Positions 1 through 7,358 of a DNA stretch of 64,000 bases are shown one piece after another (the stretch's first letter is position 1; each line of letters opens with the position of its first letter). The stretch lies in NCBI RefSeq assembly GCF_022811645.1, contig NZ_CP094534.1:4092001-4156000 (forward strand), written 5' to 3'. Source of the DNA: Hymenobacter monticola (GTDB lineage: Bacteria; Bacteroidota; Bacteroidia; Cytophagales; Hymenobacteraceae). The notes under the pieces are model-generated. The model saw only the letters and a program-made list of their open reading frames with translations. It searched no databases and was not told the DNA's origin. Position numbers and translations under genes: made by a program.

Positions 1-312
1 GTGGCAGATAAGCAACAGGTGCTTCTTGTTTTCCTGGGTTTGGTTGTGGGCCAGCAGCGCATCAATGAACGCGAAATACGGACGCTCCCAGGGCTCTTCC
101 GATGGCAGCGGGCTGCCGGGGCCACCGCTGGAAATATAAATATCGTATTCCAGGCCGGGCACTACGTTTTCGGCCCGAACATTATAAGTATCAACATCAA
201 AAGTAAGGCCGTTTTCAGCCGCGCTGCGGGCCAGCAGCTGCCGAATGCAGCGCATTCCTTCATTGCGGGCGTTATCGTACATGTCCAGAATGGCAACGCG
301 AATAGCTTCCAT
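1..312 (-). CDS. class I glutamine amidotransferase-like protein (3' end outside window)
   Basis: The first 104 residues, starting at ATG 312-310, read as the N-terminal part of a class I glutamine amidotransferase domain. There is an opening strand (VAILDMYDN), an SSGGPGSP turn resembling the GGPGSP oxyanion segment of GMP-synthase-type GATases, and then LLLICH at the window edge. C103 is in the right place to be the nucleophile, but the elbow and the His/Glu of the triad lie beyond base 1. It is the last visible gene of a leftward operon after the ATP-grasp and GCS2 ligases. It may supply ammonia from glutamine or act as a peptidase in that pathway; this is inference. Confidence 0.75.
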   Translation of the reverse strand, partial: MEAIRVAILDMYDNARNEGMRCIRQLLARSAAENGLTFDVDTYNVRAENVVPGLEYDIYISSGGPGSPLPSEEPWERPYFAFIDALLAHNQTQENKKHLLLICH

Positions 313-375
313 AATTTGTTGAATAAACAGGTCGTTTCGACCAAAAAATAGAAATAGGCCAAGCTGACGCCAGGC

Positions 376-412
376 TGAAAAAGAAACAACGCCAACCGGG
401 CGGCTGGCGTTG
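376..412 (-). terminator. intrinsic terminator or intercistronic hairpin after GCS2 gene
   Basis: A 12-bp inverted repeat (CAACGCCAACCG / CGGCTGGCGTTG, 387-412) is followed in leftward reading by a T-rich run. It lies between the GCS2 gene and the amidotransferase gene, so it may only attenuate transcription. Confidence 0.55.
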
Positions 413-432
413 CTAAGGCAAAGATAAGAAGG

Positions 433-1530
433 CTAGAGCCCGTGCGTCGTCTCGGCCAGGATGTAGTCAACCACTTTGCTGAGGTCATTGGTTTCGCGGA
501 AGACCTGGAGCTGGCGGTCGGCGCCGGTGCCCATTTCCATCATTTTCAGCACGTACTCCACTTCGTGGCGGCTGCCGAGGTCGTCCACCACATCGTCGAT
601 AAAGTCCAGCAGCTCCAGGATGAGCTTCTTGGTGGGCACCTCCTGCTGAATGCCAAAGTCAATCATGTTGCCGTCGAGGCCGTAGCGGGCGGCGCGCCAT
701 TTATTTTCCTTGATGAGAGCGCTGCGGTAGATACGGAAGTTGAGGTTTTGGGCCTTCAGCTTGTAGATTTTGGCCACCAGCGCCTGCATCACGGCCGCTA
801 CCGCAATGGTTTCGTCGGCGCGCATCATCATGTCGCAGATGCGGTACTCGATGGTGTCGAAGAAGGGGTGCAGGCGCACGTCCCACCAGATTTTCTTGCC
901 GTTGTCGATGCAGCCGGTTTTAATGAGCAACTGCACAAACTCGTCGTAGTCGCTGGCGCTGTGGAAGAAGCCCGGGATGCCCGTGCGCGGAAACCGCTCG
1001 AACACCTTGGTCCGAAACGACTTGTAACCCGTTTCGCGCCCTTCCCAAAACGGAGAATTAGTGCTGAGCGCGAACAAGTGCGGCAAAAAATACCGCAGCG
1101 TGTTCATCATGTACACGCCCATTTCGCGGTTTTCGATACCCACGTGCACGTGCATGCCGAAAACCAAGTTGGAGCGGGCAGCTTCCTGCAGCTCTTCCAC
1201 GATTTTGTCGTAGCGGGCATCGGGCGTGATGGGCTGCTCCTGCCAGCGCGAAAACGGGTGCGTGCCGGCCGCGCCAATTTTCAGCCCCTGCCGGTCGGCC
1301 AGCTCAATCACCTGGCGGCGCAGGTGCAGCACCTCGGTGCGGGCTTCGCTGATGTTGTGGCAGATGTTGGTGCCCACTTCCACCACGGCCTGGTGCATTT
1401 CGGCTTTCACTTGCTCCTGCAGCGTGACGCGGCCGCCCTCTACAATCTGCGACAGGTGGGAGCGGAGCTCCCGGGTTTCGGGGTCAATGGTCTGGAATTC
1501 TTCCTCGATGCCGAGGGTAAACGTGGGCAT
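433..1530 (-). CDS. carboxylate-amine ligase, GCS2 family (YbdK-like)
   Basis: About 365 residues, typical of stand-alone type 2 glutamate-cysteine ligase homologues. The protein opens with TLGIEEEFQ, the N-terminal Glu-rich metal/ATP signature. It also has EVGTNICHNISE, GMHVHVGIENREM and EYRICDMM, all GCS2 landmarks. Such enzymes form an amide bond between a carboxylate and an amine using ATP; the substrate here is unknown. I chose the start at MPTFTLG (1530); in-frame ATGs also occur at 1536 and 1563. It lies 96 bases downstream of the ATP-grasp gene in the same direction. Two ATP-dependent ligases side by side suggest stepwise assembly of a small peptide-like metabolite or modification of a protein tail. 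Confidence 0.88.
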   Translation of the reverse strand: MPTFTLGIEEEFQTIDPETRELRSHLSQIVEGGRVTLQEQVKAEMHQAVVEVGTNICHNISEARTEVLHLRRQVIELADRQGLKIGAAGTHPFSRWQEQPITPDARYDKIVEELQEAARSNLVFGMHVHVGIENREMGVYMMNTLRYFLPHLFALSTNSPFWEGRETGYKSFRTKVFERFPRTGIPGFFHSASDYDEFVQLLIKTGCIDNGKKIWWDVRLHPFFDTIEYRICDMMMRADETIAVAAVMQALVAKIYKLKAQNLNFRIYRSALIKENKWRAARYGLDGNMIDFGIQQEVPTKKLILELLDFIDDVVDDLGSRHEVEYVLKMMEMGTGADRQLQVFRETNDLSKVVDYILAETTHGL

Positions 1531-1626
1531 GGCCATGGGGCAGGACGAATACGATAAAGACAAAGACTAGCGCCCTGCCACCCAGTGTGGGAAAGAAACA
1601 CACCCGGAGGCAGGGCGCCAGCGCGG

Positions 1627-2871
1627 CTATTCCTTCTTTTTAGGTGCGGCTTTCTTAGCTGCGGGGGCCTTCGGAGCCGCCGGTTTCTTCGCGGCAGCCG
1701 CGGTACTGGCCGCCTTGGGCGCGGGCGCTTTCTTCGCGGCCGACTGCTCGCTGGCCGATACTTCGCCGGTGGGCGGTTCGGGCGTGGGGGCGCCGGCGGC
1801 TTTCTTCGGCGCGGCTTTTTTGGCGGTGGGCTGGGGGGCACCGGTGGCGCCGAGGTCGTTGGTTTCGCGTACCGACTGGCCCATTTGCACGTTCGAGCCG
1901 ATGGTGGGCGAGCCCTTGGGGGCAGCGCGCACCGAATCCTGCACGAAAGTGCCCCAGGTGAGGTTGGTGCGGCCGGGGCGGCTGGCTTTGGCCCGCTCGA
2001 TGGCCAACTGGGCAGCGTGCTCCACCACCCACTCAAAGTTCTCAGCACCAACGGAATTGATGTCGGCATCGGGGGCCGGGTTGCCGAAGTCAATGGCGAT
2101 GGGCACCCCGTCGCGCACGGCAAATTCTACCGTGTTGAAGTCGTAGCCCAGGCCCTGGCACAGGCGCAGGGTGTAGTCTTTGATGGTATCGAGCAGTTTC
2201 TGGCCAGCTTCGCCCTCGGTTTTCATCGTGGTCTGGTACCGCTCGTGGGGGGCGTTGCGGGGCTCGTAGGGCATGATGAGCACGTGCTTGCCACCCAGGC
2301 AGTAGCAGCGGAAATAGTCTTCAAACTCGATGGCTTCCTGGTAGAGCATCACCAGCTGGCCGGTTTCGTCGTAGGCGCGCCAGGCTTGCTCGGGGTTGTC
2401 TACCTTATAGACGCTCTTCCAGCCGCCGCCGGCGTGGGGCTTCATAAAAGCCGGAAAACCAATGTGGTCGAAAGCTTTTTGCCAGTCGAACAGGGCCAGG
2501 TTGCGGAAGGAGTTTTCGGTGGTGTCGTCGGGGCGGTGCTTGCTGGGGAGCAGCAAGGTCTTAGGCACCGGCACGCCAAGCTGCACAGCCAGCGCGTTGT
2601 TGAAAAACTTCTCGTCGGCGCTCCACCAGAAGGAGTTGTTGATGATGGCCGTTCCAGTGAGGGCGGCGTTTTTGAGGTAGGCGCGGTAGAAGGGCACGTC
2701 CTGCGAAATGCGGTCGATGATGACGTCGTAGCCGCAGGGCACGGCCTGCTCCACCTGCTCGATGTTCACGAACTCGGCCGTGATGCCGTCCACGGCTTTC
2801 TGGTTCACGCGGTCGACAAAGGCCTGCGGAAAGGTGTTTTCCTGACCAAAGAGTATTCCTATCTTCTTCAT
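1627..2871 (-). CDS. ATP-grasp ligase with histone-H1-like Ala/Lys tail; 5' end rebuilt by an integrated element
   Basis: The 414-residue protein begins MKKIGILFGQ. It has an ATP-grasp fold: PAFMKPHAGGGWKSVY (nucleotide-binding loop), LYQEAIEF and a C-terminal VPIAIDFGNPAPD metal-binding segment. From about residue 330 onward the sequence becomes a low-complexity tail rich in AAPKK, APKA and PAAKK repeats, like histone H1 or Hymenobacter basic tails. Known ATP-grasp enzymes of this type make acylphosphate intermediates for peptide-like bonds. The first 12 codons are not the original ones. They come from the 4.4-kb element at 2837-7272 and encode the same residues with synonymous changes; the displaced original start is at 7290. 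A new TATATTTG promoter box lies at 3000-2993. Read-through from element genes, which run the same way, is also possible. Confidence 0.85.
   Translation of the reverse strand: MKKIGILFGQENTFPQAFVDRVNQKAVDGITAEFVNIEQVEQAVPCGYDVIIDRISQDVPFYRAYLKNAALTGTAIINNSFWWSADEKFFNNALAVQLGVPVPKTLLLPSKHRPDDTTENSFRNLALFDWQKAFDHIGFPAFMKPHAGGGWKSVYKVDNPEQAWRAYDETGQLVMLYQEAIEFEDYFRCYCLGGKHVLIMPYEPRNAPHERYQTTMKTEGEAGQKLLDTIKDYTLRLCQGLGYDFNTVEFAVRDGVPIAIDFGNPAPDADINSVGAENFEWVVEHAAQLAIERAKASRPGRTNLTWGTFVQDSVRAAPKGSPTIGSNVQMGQSVRETNDLGATGAPQPTAKKAAPKKAAGAPTPEPPTGEVSASEQSAAKKAPAPKAASTAAAAKKPAAPKAPAAKKAAPKKKE
2837..2853. repeat. left attachment repeat of the 4.4-kb element
   Basis: Exact 17-bp copy of 7256-7272, within codons 8-13 of the ATP-grasp gene (leftward CTCTTTGGTCAGGAAAA). 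Confidence 0.85.
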
Positions 2872-2932
2872 TCGGTGTTTGGTGTTGGTAATGAGTGTGT
2901 TATGTTTAATCAATATAGTGTTTTGATAACCC

Positions 2933-2983
2933 TGTACCCAAATTTGTGTCTTTCTGGGTACATGGTCGTTGTTTCCGGGTACA
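2933..2983. promoter_or_regulatory. left arm-type boxes (TGTACCCA) of the 4.4-kb element
   Basis: TGTACCCA at 2933-2940, its inverse TGGGTACA at 2955-2962, and CGGGTACA (one mismatch) at 2976-2983. The same octamer occurs twice at the other end (7179 and 7191). Paired boxes just inside both att sites fit arm-type integrase or excisionase binding sites. Confidence 0.55.
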
Positions 2984-2992
2984 TGGCTTGGG

Positions 2993-3000
2993 CAAATATA
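2993..3000 (-). promoter_or_regulatory. candidate -7 box (TATATTTG) driving the rebuilt ATP-grasp gene
   Basis: Leftward TATATTTG matches the Bacteroidetes TAnnTTTG -7 element and lies about 120 bases upstream of the ATP-grasp start. No clear TTG/TTTG is seen at the usual distance, so only half of the promoter is supported. It overlaps the arm-box region, so integrase binding could affect it. Confidence 0.4.
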
Positions 3001-3506
3001 GGAAGCTGAGCCAATGGTACTTTACTGGGTATAGCTGAAACCTGAGAAACTTTTGCCGCTACGGTTTCTTGTGCTCCTCGAAATTTCTTCGCTACGCACG
3101 TTCACGGGGCAGCAGCAGGTAGACAGGGTAGAGCCGTAAACGTGTGGCCGGAGGCGCGGAAATGAATGGTTTCGGGTGATTTTTGAAAGGGCGTTCAAAA
3201 GATGGGCGTTTTCGCTGGTGCCCGTGGAAAGAAACATGCGAATATGAAGCGTAGAGGGTGTTTTGTACTTTTGGCGTTATGACTTTGTACTTTTCAGGCT
3301 ACTGTGTAAATGTAGTGCTTTTCCGGTTTCTGGGCGCAATTGCAGGGGTTTTTCAGGGATTTTCTACTGTTGCGTAAAGCGAAACCGGTTACCCCGTTTT
3401 TGGAACCTTCCAGAAGAAAAAAGAAAGGCCGACCCCAGCGGAATCGGCTTTTACTGTGATGCTACCGGGATTCGACGCCGGTACTGTTAAATACTCTGCC
3501 TGCGGG
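3001..3506. other. non-coding left end of the small element
   Basis: About 500 bases downstream of rep and upstream of the ATP-grasp gene. It holds the rep terminator hairpin. An open frame at 3022-3237 (leftward, Ser/Arg/Asn-rich) has no recognisable features and I do not call it. Confidence 0.5.
3413..3455 (-). terminator. terminator downstream of rep
   Basis: The arms AAAGGCCGA and TCGGCTTTT flank a 10-base loop. In leftward reading the stem is followed by a T-rich stretch (plus-strand AGAAGAAAAAAG). It should stop rep transcripts before the ATP-grasp gene. Confidence 0.55.
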
Positions 3507-4835
3507 CTACCAGGGATTTTCTTCTACCAATTGTGCGGTACTGATGTCGAGGGAATCCAGTAGCGCGAAGAATTCGGCGTCTTGCTCAGGGGTTGATGCT
3601 GGAAAGGGAGAGGTAGCCATATTTGGCGTGTGTGCAGCTATAGTTATAGCGCGAGCTGTGACGGCAATGGCATCGGCCATATTTGGCGCGAGTGTAGCTA
3701 TAGTTATAGCGGGAGTAGTAGAGCCTGGGGTAACTTGTGCTACGGCTGTGGCATCGGCTATTGTTGGCGCTGCTGTTTCCGTGGTTGCCGGAGGCGCTGT
3801 AGCATCGGCCATATTTGGCGCGTCTTCACCTATAGTTATAGCACCTTTGAGTTCGCGCAGGTTGGCAACGCTGGGGCTGGGGGTTTCGTGGGCAAGGTAG
3901 CTTGCCAGTAGCGCCGCGTATTTCTTGCGCTCACGGGTTACGGTGCGCGAGGGCACGTTCAACGCTTTCAGACGGGCATCAATCTTTTCCAGGTCGTAGC
4001 CGTGTTTTTCCAGGAAAGAAAACTCAGGAGCGTCTTTGTAGCTCAAGGTATCGGCAAAGGCCAGGGACTTCGCTGCTGCTGGGGCTTCAATAGCTGCGTA
4101 AGCCTCTTTTGTGATTTCTGCGAACTGCGTAGCCAGGGGGTTACTTGTGGATTGGAGTAGGTCCGTGAGCATAATAGCGGGGGCAATGTCAGGGAAGTAT
4201 TGCCGTAGTTTCCGCTTGCCATTGATTTCTGTTTCTATGCGGGTTTTGCCCGCGTAGTAGGCAGCTACGGTCTTGCGTTCAGTTGCAGTCAGGGCGTTGC
4301 GGTATGCAGTGTTGGCGGGGCGGGCGTACTCACGGCCCTTATCGTAGATTTTCAGGTACTCCCGTCCCTTGCCCGTAGTTTTCTGTATGTAGGTCACGCT
4401 TTCGTCTTTGTATTCTACAAGGAGATAGCCACGGGTGACGTGTAGTTGAGCCAGCGGCGCGGCGTAAACGGCAAAGGGTTGGGATAGCGTGAAATCGTGC
4501 GTTTGGTGGGCTTTCAGTACGTGGGCTTCACGTAGCACCTCGGGAACGTCAAAGCTCAGTGGAGCGGCCTCTATAATGTTTCTGAGAGCCTGCTGAATGG
4601 TTGCGTTACTCAGTAACCCAGGGTACCGCCCCTTGAGAATCTTCGCGCTGAATTCCACGGCTGTTTCTGTGTCGCCGATGCGAATATTAATGATGCCGGG
4701 GGCGGGGGCGGATAGATAGTAATTATTGCGGTCTACGTGCTTGTTACTGGGAAACGCAGTAAAGGCGGTATAATCTACGGTAGTCAGGGAGAGGTTGGGA
4801 AATGCTATTTTAAGCGTGTCGAATCGGGGGAGCAT
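3507..4835 (-). CDS. replication initiation protein, phage/plasmid rolling-circle type (gene II/X-like)
   Basis: 442 residues. The central part (about 140-215) has GREYLKIYDKGREYA followed by TRIETEINGKRKLRQYF. This resembles the YDK and R-x-E strands of filamentous-phage gene II/X and related replication-initiation factors. The N-terminal 130 residues form a beta-rich domain and the segment 250-330 is helical. The C-terminal 110 residues are low-complexity and built from repeats of ITIA and PNMADA; the DNA repeats behind them are annotated separately. The expected role is nicking at a double-strand origin to start rolling-circle replication. I cannot assign the catalytic Tyr with certainty. 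The gene follows two small leftward genes in a probable operon. The family call rests on motif resemblance only. Confidence 0.6.
   Translation of the reverse strand: MLPRFDTLKIAFPNLSLTTVDYTAFTAFPSNKHVDRNNYYLSAPAPGIINIRIGDTETAVEFSAKILKGRYPGLLSNATIQQALRNIIEAAPLSFDVPEVLREAHVLKAHQTHDFTLSQPFAVYAAPLAQLHVTRGYLLVEYKDESVTYIQKTTGKGREYLKIYDKGREYARPANTAYRNALTATERKTVAAYYAGKTRIETEINGKRKLRQYFPDIAPAIMLTDLLQSTSNPLATQFAEITKEAYAAIEAPAAAKSLAFADTLSYKDAPEFSFLEKHGYDLEKIDARLKALNVPSRTVTRERKKYAALLASYLAHETPSPSVANLRELKGAITIGEDAPNMADATAPPATTETAAPTIADATAVAQVTPGSTTPAITIATLAPNMADAIAVTARAITIAAHTPNMATSPFPASTPEQDAEFFALLDSLDISTAQLVEENPW
3616..3841. repeat. three composite palindromic repeats inside the rep 3' end (iteron-like)
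   Basis: GCCATATTTGGC followed 10 bases later by CTATAGTTATAG occurs at 3616-3649, 3676-3709 and 3808-3841. A degraded copy lies near 3752. Each half is itself a short palindrome, and the 22-base offset between halves is identical in all three copies. They also encode the PNMADA...ITIA protein repeats. Confidence 0.7.
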
Positions 4836-4860
4836 CTGGGTTTAAGGTGGACGGAAGGGG

Positions 4861-5031
4861 TTATGCAGCCTGGGGCTGTTCGGAAGCTGGGGCTTCAAGG
4901 AAATGCTGTAGAATGCGGATTTCGCGGGCTGCTACGGCTTGCATGTATTCATGTAGCGTCAGGGAGTGGATTGCGGCAAGCTGCTGTAGCTGCTGGTGTT
5001 GCTCAGGAGTAACTTTGATTTCGAGGGTCAT
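4861..5031 (-). CDS. small protein, possible ribbon-helix-helix or plasmid accessory protein
   Basis: 56 residues from ATG 5031, beginning MTLEIKVTPEQHQQLQQLAA and ending EAPASEQPQAA. A short beta-strand followed by two helices fits a ribbon-helix-helix-like fold, as in copy-number or antitoxin-type DNA-binding proteins. It sits 25 bases upstream of rep and just downstream of another small protein of similar layout, so the three probably form one leftward operon. The function is not established from sequence. Confidence 0.6.
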   Translation of the reverse strand: MTLEIKVTPEQHQQLQQLAAIHSLTLHEYMQAVAAREIRILQHFLEAPASEQPQAA

Positions 5032-5054
5032 GGTTTTGGGAATGCATTGGGTTG

Positions 5055-5219
5055 TTATTCAGTCTGTTTGACGGGCTGTGAGGAAGCGTAAGCTTCGAGG
5101 TAATGGCGTAGCACGGTGGAAAGGGTTTCGCGGCGCTCACGGGCTGTTTCCTGGGCTGCTGTGAGCAACTGCTGGGGCAGGCGAAATCTGGTAATCGCGT
5201 CTTTGTTGGTATGTGTCAT
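5055..5219 (-). CDS. small ribbon-helix-helix-type DNA-binding protein
   Basis: 54 residues from ATG 5219: MTHTNKDAITRFRLPQQLL, then helices containing RERRETLSTVLRHYLEAY. The RFRLP strand followed by two helices is typical of Arc/CopG-like repressors, which bind as dimers to short palindromes. The perfect palindrome TTGTGGTCACAA at 5236-5247 lies 16 bases upstream of the start and is a natural candidate operator for autorepression. Upstream in-frame codons back to 5255 would give a longer form. It may control rep copy number. Confidence 0.65.
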   Translation of the reverse strand: MTHTNKDAITRFRLPQQLLTAAQETARERRETLSTVLRHYLEAYASSQPVKQTE

Positions 5220-5235
5220 AGTATTAAATAAGGAC

Positions 5236-5247
5236 TTGTGGTCACAA
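5236..5247. promoter_or_regulatory. candidate operator palindrome TTGTGGTCACAA
   Basis: Perfect inverted repeat (TTGTG-GT-CACAA) directly upstream of the ribbon-helix-helix gene start. Confidence 0.45.
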
Positions 5248-5296
5248 ACATCCACCGTTTTCCACTATGAGGAAAATGATAATTTGTAACTTATTG

Positions 5297-5368
5297 ACCT
5301 GCAACAGGTGAAACGTTTTGTCACCTGTAATATTTATATTTAATAATTTTTTAATTATATTTTATAAC
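5297..5368. other. candidate replication origin: nested inverted repeats plus AT-rich run
   Basis: ACCTG-CAA-CAGGT overlaps CAGGTGA(5305)...TCACCTG(5327), giving alternative hairpins. About 40 bases of almost pure A/T follow (5328-5367). In an element with a rolling-circle-type Rep this layout suits an origin or a strong regulatory site. Confidence 0.4.
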
Positions 5369-5376
5369 AGGCGCAC

Positions 5377-5408
5377 GAAAAAGCCCCGGCCTGTATTGGC
5401 GCGGGGCT
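5377..5408 (-). terminator. terminator downstream of the 80-residue gene
   Basis: AGCCCCG / CGGGGCT stem with a leftward T5 run (plus-strand AAAAA at 5378-5382). Confidence 0.5.
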
Positions 5409-5418
5409 ACTGGTTGTG

Positions 5419-5661
5419 CTATTCGTCACCCTCTATCAAGGTGTACATCATTTGTCCGGTTTCGTCGTCTCCTTTCAATTTGATAACCTGCTTTGTCTCA
5501 GGGTTTGTGAAAAACAGGTTCTGGGTGTTTATGTCTCCTTCACGTGAAGGTAATACTCCCTCAAATAGCCCTGTAGGGTCTGTGAACCCGTTTTCGGCCG
5601 GGCAATAGGTGCCCCCGCCTTTGAGTGGATAACTGAGGTCTGCTGCTTGTGGTGTGTACAT
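5419..5661 (-). CDS. hypothetical protein of the small element
   Basis: 80 residues beginning MYTPQAADLSYPLKGG. It contains GLFEGVLPSREGDINTQNLFF and an acidic end, LIEGDE. I see no signal peptide, membrane segment or known motif. It lies 63 bases downstream of the integrase gene in the same direction and has its own terminator, so it may be cotranscribed with int. A role as excisionase or recombination directionality factor is possible by position only; it is not obviously basic or helix-turn-helix. Confidence 0.5.
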   Translation of the reverse strand: MYTPQAADLSYPLKGGGTYCPAENGFTDPTGLFEGVLPSREGDINTQNLFFTNPETKQVIKLKGDDETGQMMYTLIEGDE

Positions 5662-5724
5662 TGATTTGTGATGCTGGTGATAAATAGGTAAGGCTTGGGG
5701 GACGCATTTGTTACGCTGCGGGAG

Positions 5725-7116
5725 CTACAGAATCTTGTGAGCTTCGTTAAGCGCCTGCATGTCGCGCTGGCTGTAATAGTTCTGAATCATTTTTACGTCT
5801 GCGTGGCCTACCCACCGCGCTACCGTGCTTTCGCTTACGCCTCGGAGTAGCGCGTTATTGATGAAAGTACGGCGGGCGGCGTGGCTCTGTACAAATTCGC
5901 ATTTGGGTTTGATTTCTTCGGAACTACGGTTGCCGCTGTAATGGGTCCGCACAAATTCCGCCTGTAAGCTGGGGCAGCGTCGGGCAATGGATTCCAGGGC
6001 TTGATTGTAGTTCCTGAGCTTGATGGCTGGGAATTGGTGATTGTTACGGGCCAGGATTTCCAACGCTTCGCTGGTGAGCGGCACAATGATTTGCTTTCCC
6101 TTTTTCTGCGTCGCCAAGCGTAGGAGCTTGTGACCTACCAACCGCCCGTCGCCTGCGGGCATTTCTTCGATGCTTGATTGGCGAACCCTGGGCAGGTCGG
6201 AATGGCGTAACCCGGTTTCGTGGCAGAATAGGAATTGTTCGCGGACCTCTCGCATTACTTCCCATTTGCTCAAGTCCAATGCCTTCATGTCCGCCAATTC
6301 CGGGGCGCTCAGAATGACAATGTTTTCATTGGCTTTGTCCGCTACGGGCTTGAACTTGAGCAGAAAGGACAGGTTAATGTTCAACTCATCGGCGAATTCT
6401 TTCAGCACGGCCTTGAACTGGGTAGTATAGGCATTTATCGATTGGTTCTTGCACCGCTTAACCTCTATCAACCAGTTCTGAAATTCGTTCAGGGTTGCGA
6501 GGCTCACTTGCGTAATGTCCAAGCGGGGGCGAAACGCTGTAATGAGTTTTTGCAAGCCTCTGTAATTTCTGGCAGTCGTAGGCGTGACCGTTGCGCCCTT
6601 GCGGCTCAGGAACTCGTCTATGCGGGCCGTGAAGGAATCGACTGGGGCGGATTGCTCCTCTTCGTTGTTGAGCCAAAGCAGGGTATCAAGCAACTCCCGT
6701 TCTGCTGCAAGCTCGGCCTCAAGCTGAGCTATCCGTTTACGGACGCCTTCAATGTCCACGGTAATTTCTTCCCGGATTTCAGGTAGGGCAGCGTCTACGG
6801 CGACATCTACGGCGCGGGATGTGTCGAGGTGGTACTTAACCGTCTTCGCATCGTAGGAGCCATTTTTACGGTAGGCCCGCCGCGCTACAAGTTCTACCTC
6901 TTTTGTCACTTGGGCAATGCGGGCGTTTCTCTCAGCGGCCAAAGAATCCGATGCTTTGACCTTGCCCGCGCCCGTGTTGAAGTCCTGGGGCTTGCAGCTT
7001 ACGCCCGTGGCGGTCACGAATTCGCTGGGGCCGTAGCGGTAGACCAGGGACACCGGGGCCTCGCCTGTTTTCTTGTTGGTGGCAGCCTTACGGAGCTTGA
7101 ACGTGATTTTGTACAT
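5725..7116 (-). CDS. tyrosine recombinase/integrase of the 4.4-kb element
   Basis: 463 residues with the layout of Bacteroidetes element integrases: an N-terminal arm-binding domain (YKITFKLRKAATNKKTGEAP), a SAM-like core-binding domain around 170-270, and a C-terminal catalytic domain. Catalytic residues are visible: R in HETGLRHSDL, H412-x-x-R in SHAARRTF, H438 in GHADV, and the nucleophile Tyr in MIQNYYSQ (448 or 449). It would integrate and excise the element at the 17-bp core in the ATP-grasp gene. The gene runs towards the element interior, and its promoter side abuts the TGTACCCA boxes at 7179-7198, which fits autoregulation by arm-site binding. Confidence 0.93.
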   Translation of the reverse strand: MYKITFKLRKAATNKKTGEAPVSLVYRYGPSEFVTATGVSCKPQDFNTGAGKVKASDSLAAERNARIAQVTKEVELVARRAYRKNGSYDAKTVKYHLDTSRAVDVAVDAALPEIREEITVDIEGVRKRIAQLEAELAAERELLDTLLWLNNEEEQSAPVDSFTARIDEFLSRKGATVTPTTARNYRGLQKLITAFRPRLDITQVSLATLNEFQNWLIEVKRCKNQSINAYTTQFKAVLKEFADELNINLSFLLKFKPVADKANENIVILSAPELADMKALDLSKWEVMREVREQFLFCHETGLRHSDLPRVRQSSIEEMPAGDGRLVGHKLLRLATQKKGKQIIVPLTSEALEILARNNHQFPAIKLRNYNQALESIARRCPSLQAEFVRTHYSGNRSSEEIKPKCEFVQSHAARRTFINNALLRGVSESTVARWVGHADVKMIQNYYSQRDMQALNEAHKIL

Positions 7117-7178
7117 TTTGAGGACAGGCGTTTTGTCCCTTGTGGCCTGTGCCTCAAAGGTAAGCGTGTACTTGTTAA

Positions 7179-7198
7179 TGTACCCAATCGTGTACCCA
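7179..7198. promoter_or_regulatory. right arm-type boxes (TGTACCCA x2)
   Basis: TGTACCCA at 7179-7186 and 7191-7198, 12 bases apart, between the integrase start and the right att copy. They match the boxes at the left end. Confidence 0.55.
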
Positions 7199-7248
7199 TT
7201 ATTTGTCAGAAAGTGCCTCTATTGGCTGAAAAATGCGTTTTTGCCTCG

Positions 7249-7290
7249 CTATCCTTTTTCCTGACCAAAGAGGATACCGATTTTTTTCAT
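7249..7290 (-). pseudogene. displaced original start of the ATP-grasp gene (13-codon stub)
   Basis: ATG at 7290 reads MKKIGILFGQEKG and then TAG at 7251-7249, just past the right att repeat. It follows the upstream esterase gene by 68 bases and marks where the operon was cut. Confidence 0.8.
7256..7272. repeat. right attachment repeat of the 4.4-kb element
   Basis: Exact 17-bp copy of 2837-2853. Confidence 0.85.
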
Positions 7291-7358
7291 GGCGAAAGGG
7301 TTTTGGCAGCGGTTAGGCTAGCGGGGTTGGTGAAGAAATAGGGGTTGAAAAAGGGGGC

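Larger units (their letters stand above)
2837..7272. mobile_element. integrated 4.4-kb plasmid-like element (Rep + tyrosine integrase)
   Basis: A 17-bp direct repeat, TTTTCCTGACCAAAGAG, occurs at 2837-2853 and 7256-7272. Between the copies lie an integrase, a replication initiator and small genes, all leftward. Beyond the right copy, leftward reading gives ATG plus nine codons (MKKIGILFGQ) of the ATP-grasp gene, which continues in the genome at 2837 and below. This shows that integration occurred inside the 5' coding end. The GC content is lower than the chromosome and AT-rich patches occur. No capsid, coat or relaxase gene is visible, so an integrated rolling-circle plasmid or ssDNA-phage satellite fits best. 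Confidence 0.85.

Noticed and set aside
442..1557. Long rightward open frame opposite the GCS2 gene
   Set aside because: His/Val-rich shadow of GC-rich coding DNA; the leftward frame has all GCS2 motifs.
1585..3009. 474-residue rightward frame opposite the ATP-grasp gene
   Set aside because: Mirror of the real gene and of its Ala/Lys tail; crosses the element junction without any fold.
3022..3237. 71-residue leftward frame at the left end of the small element
   Set aside because: Random-looking composition and no start signal; region better explained by arm boxes and terminator.
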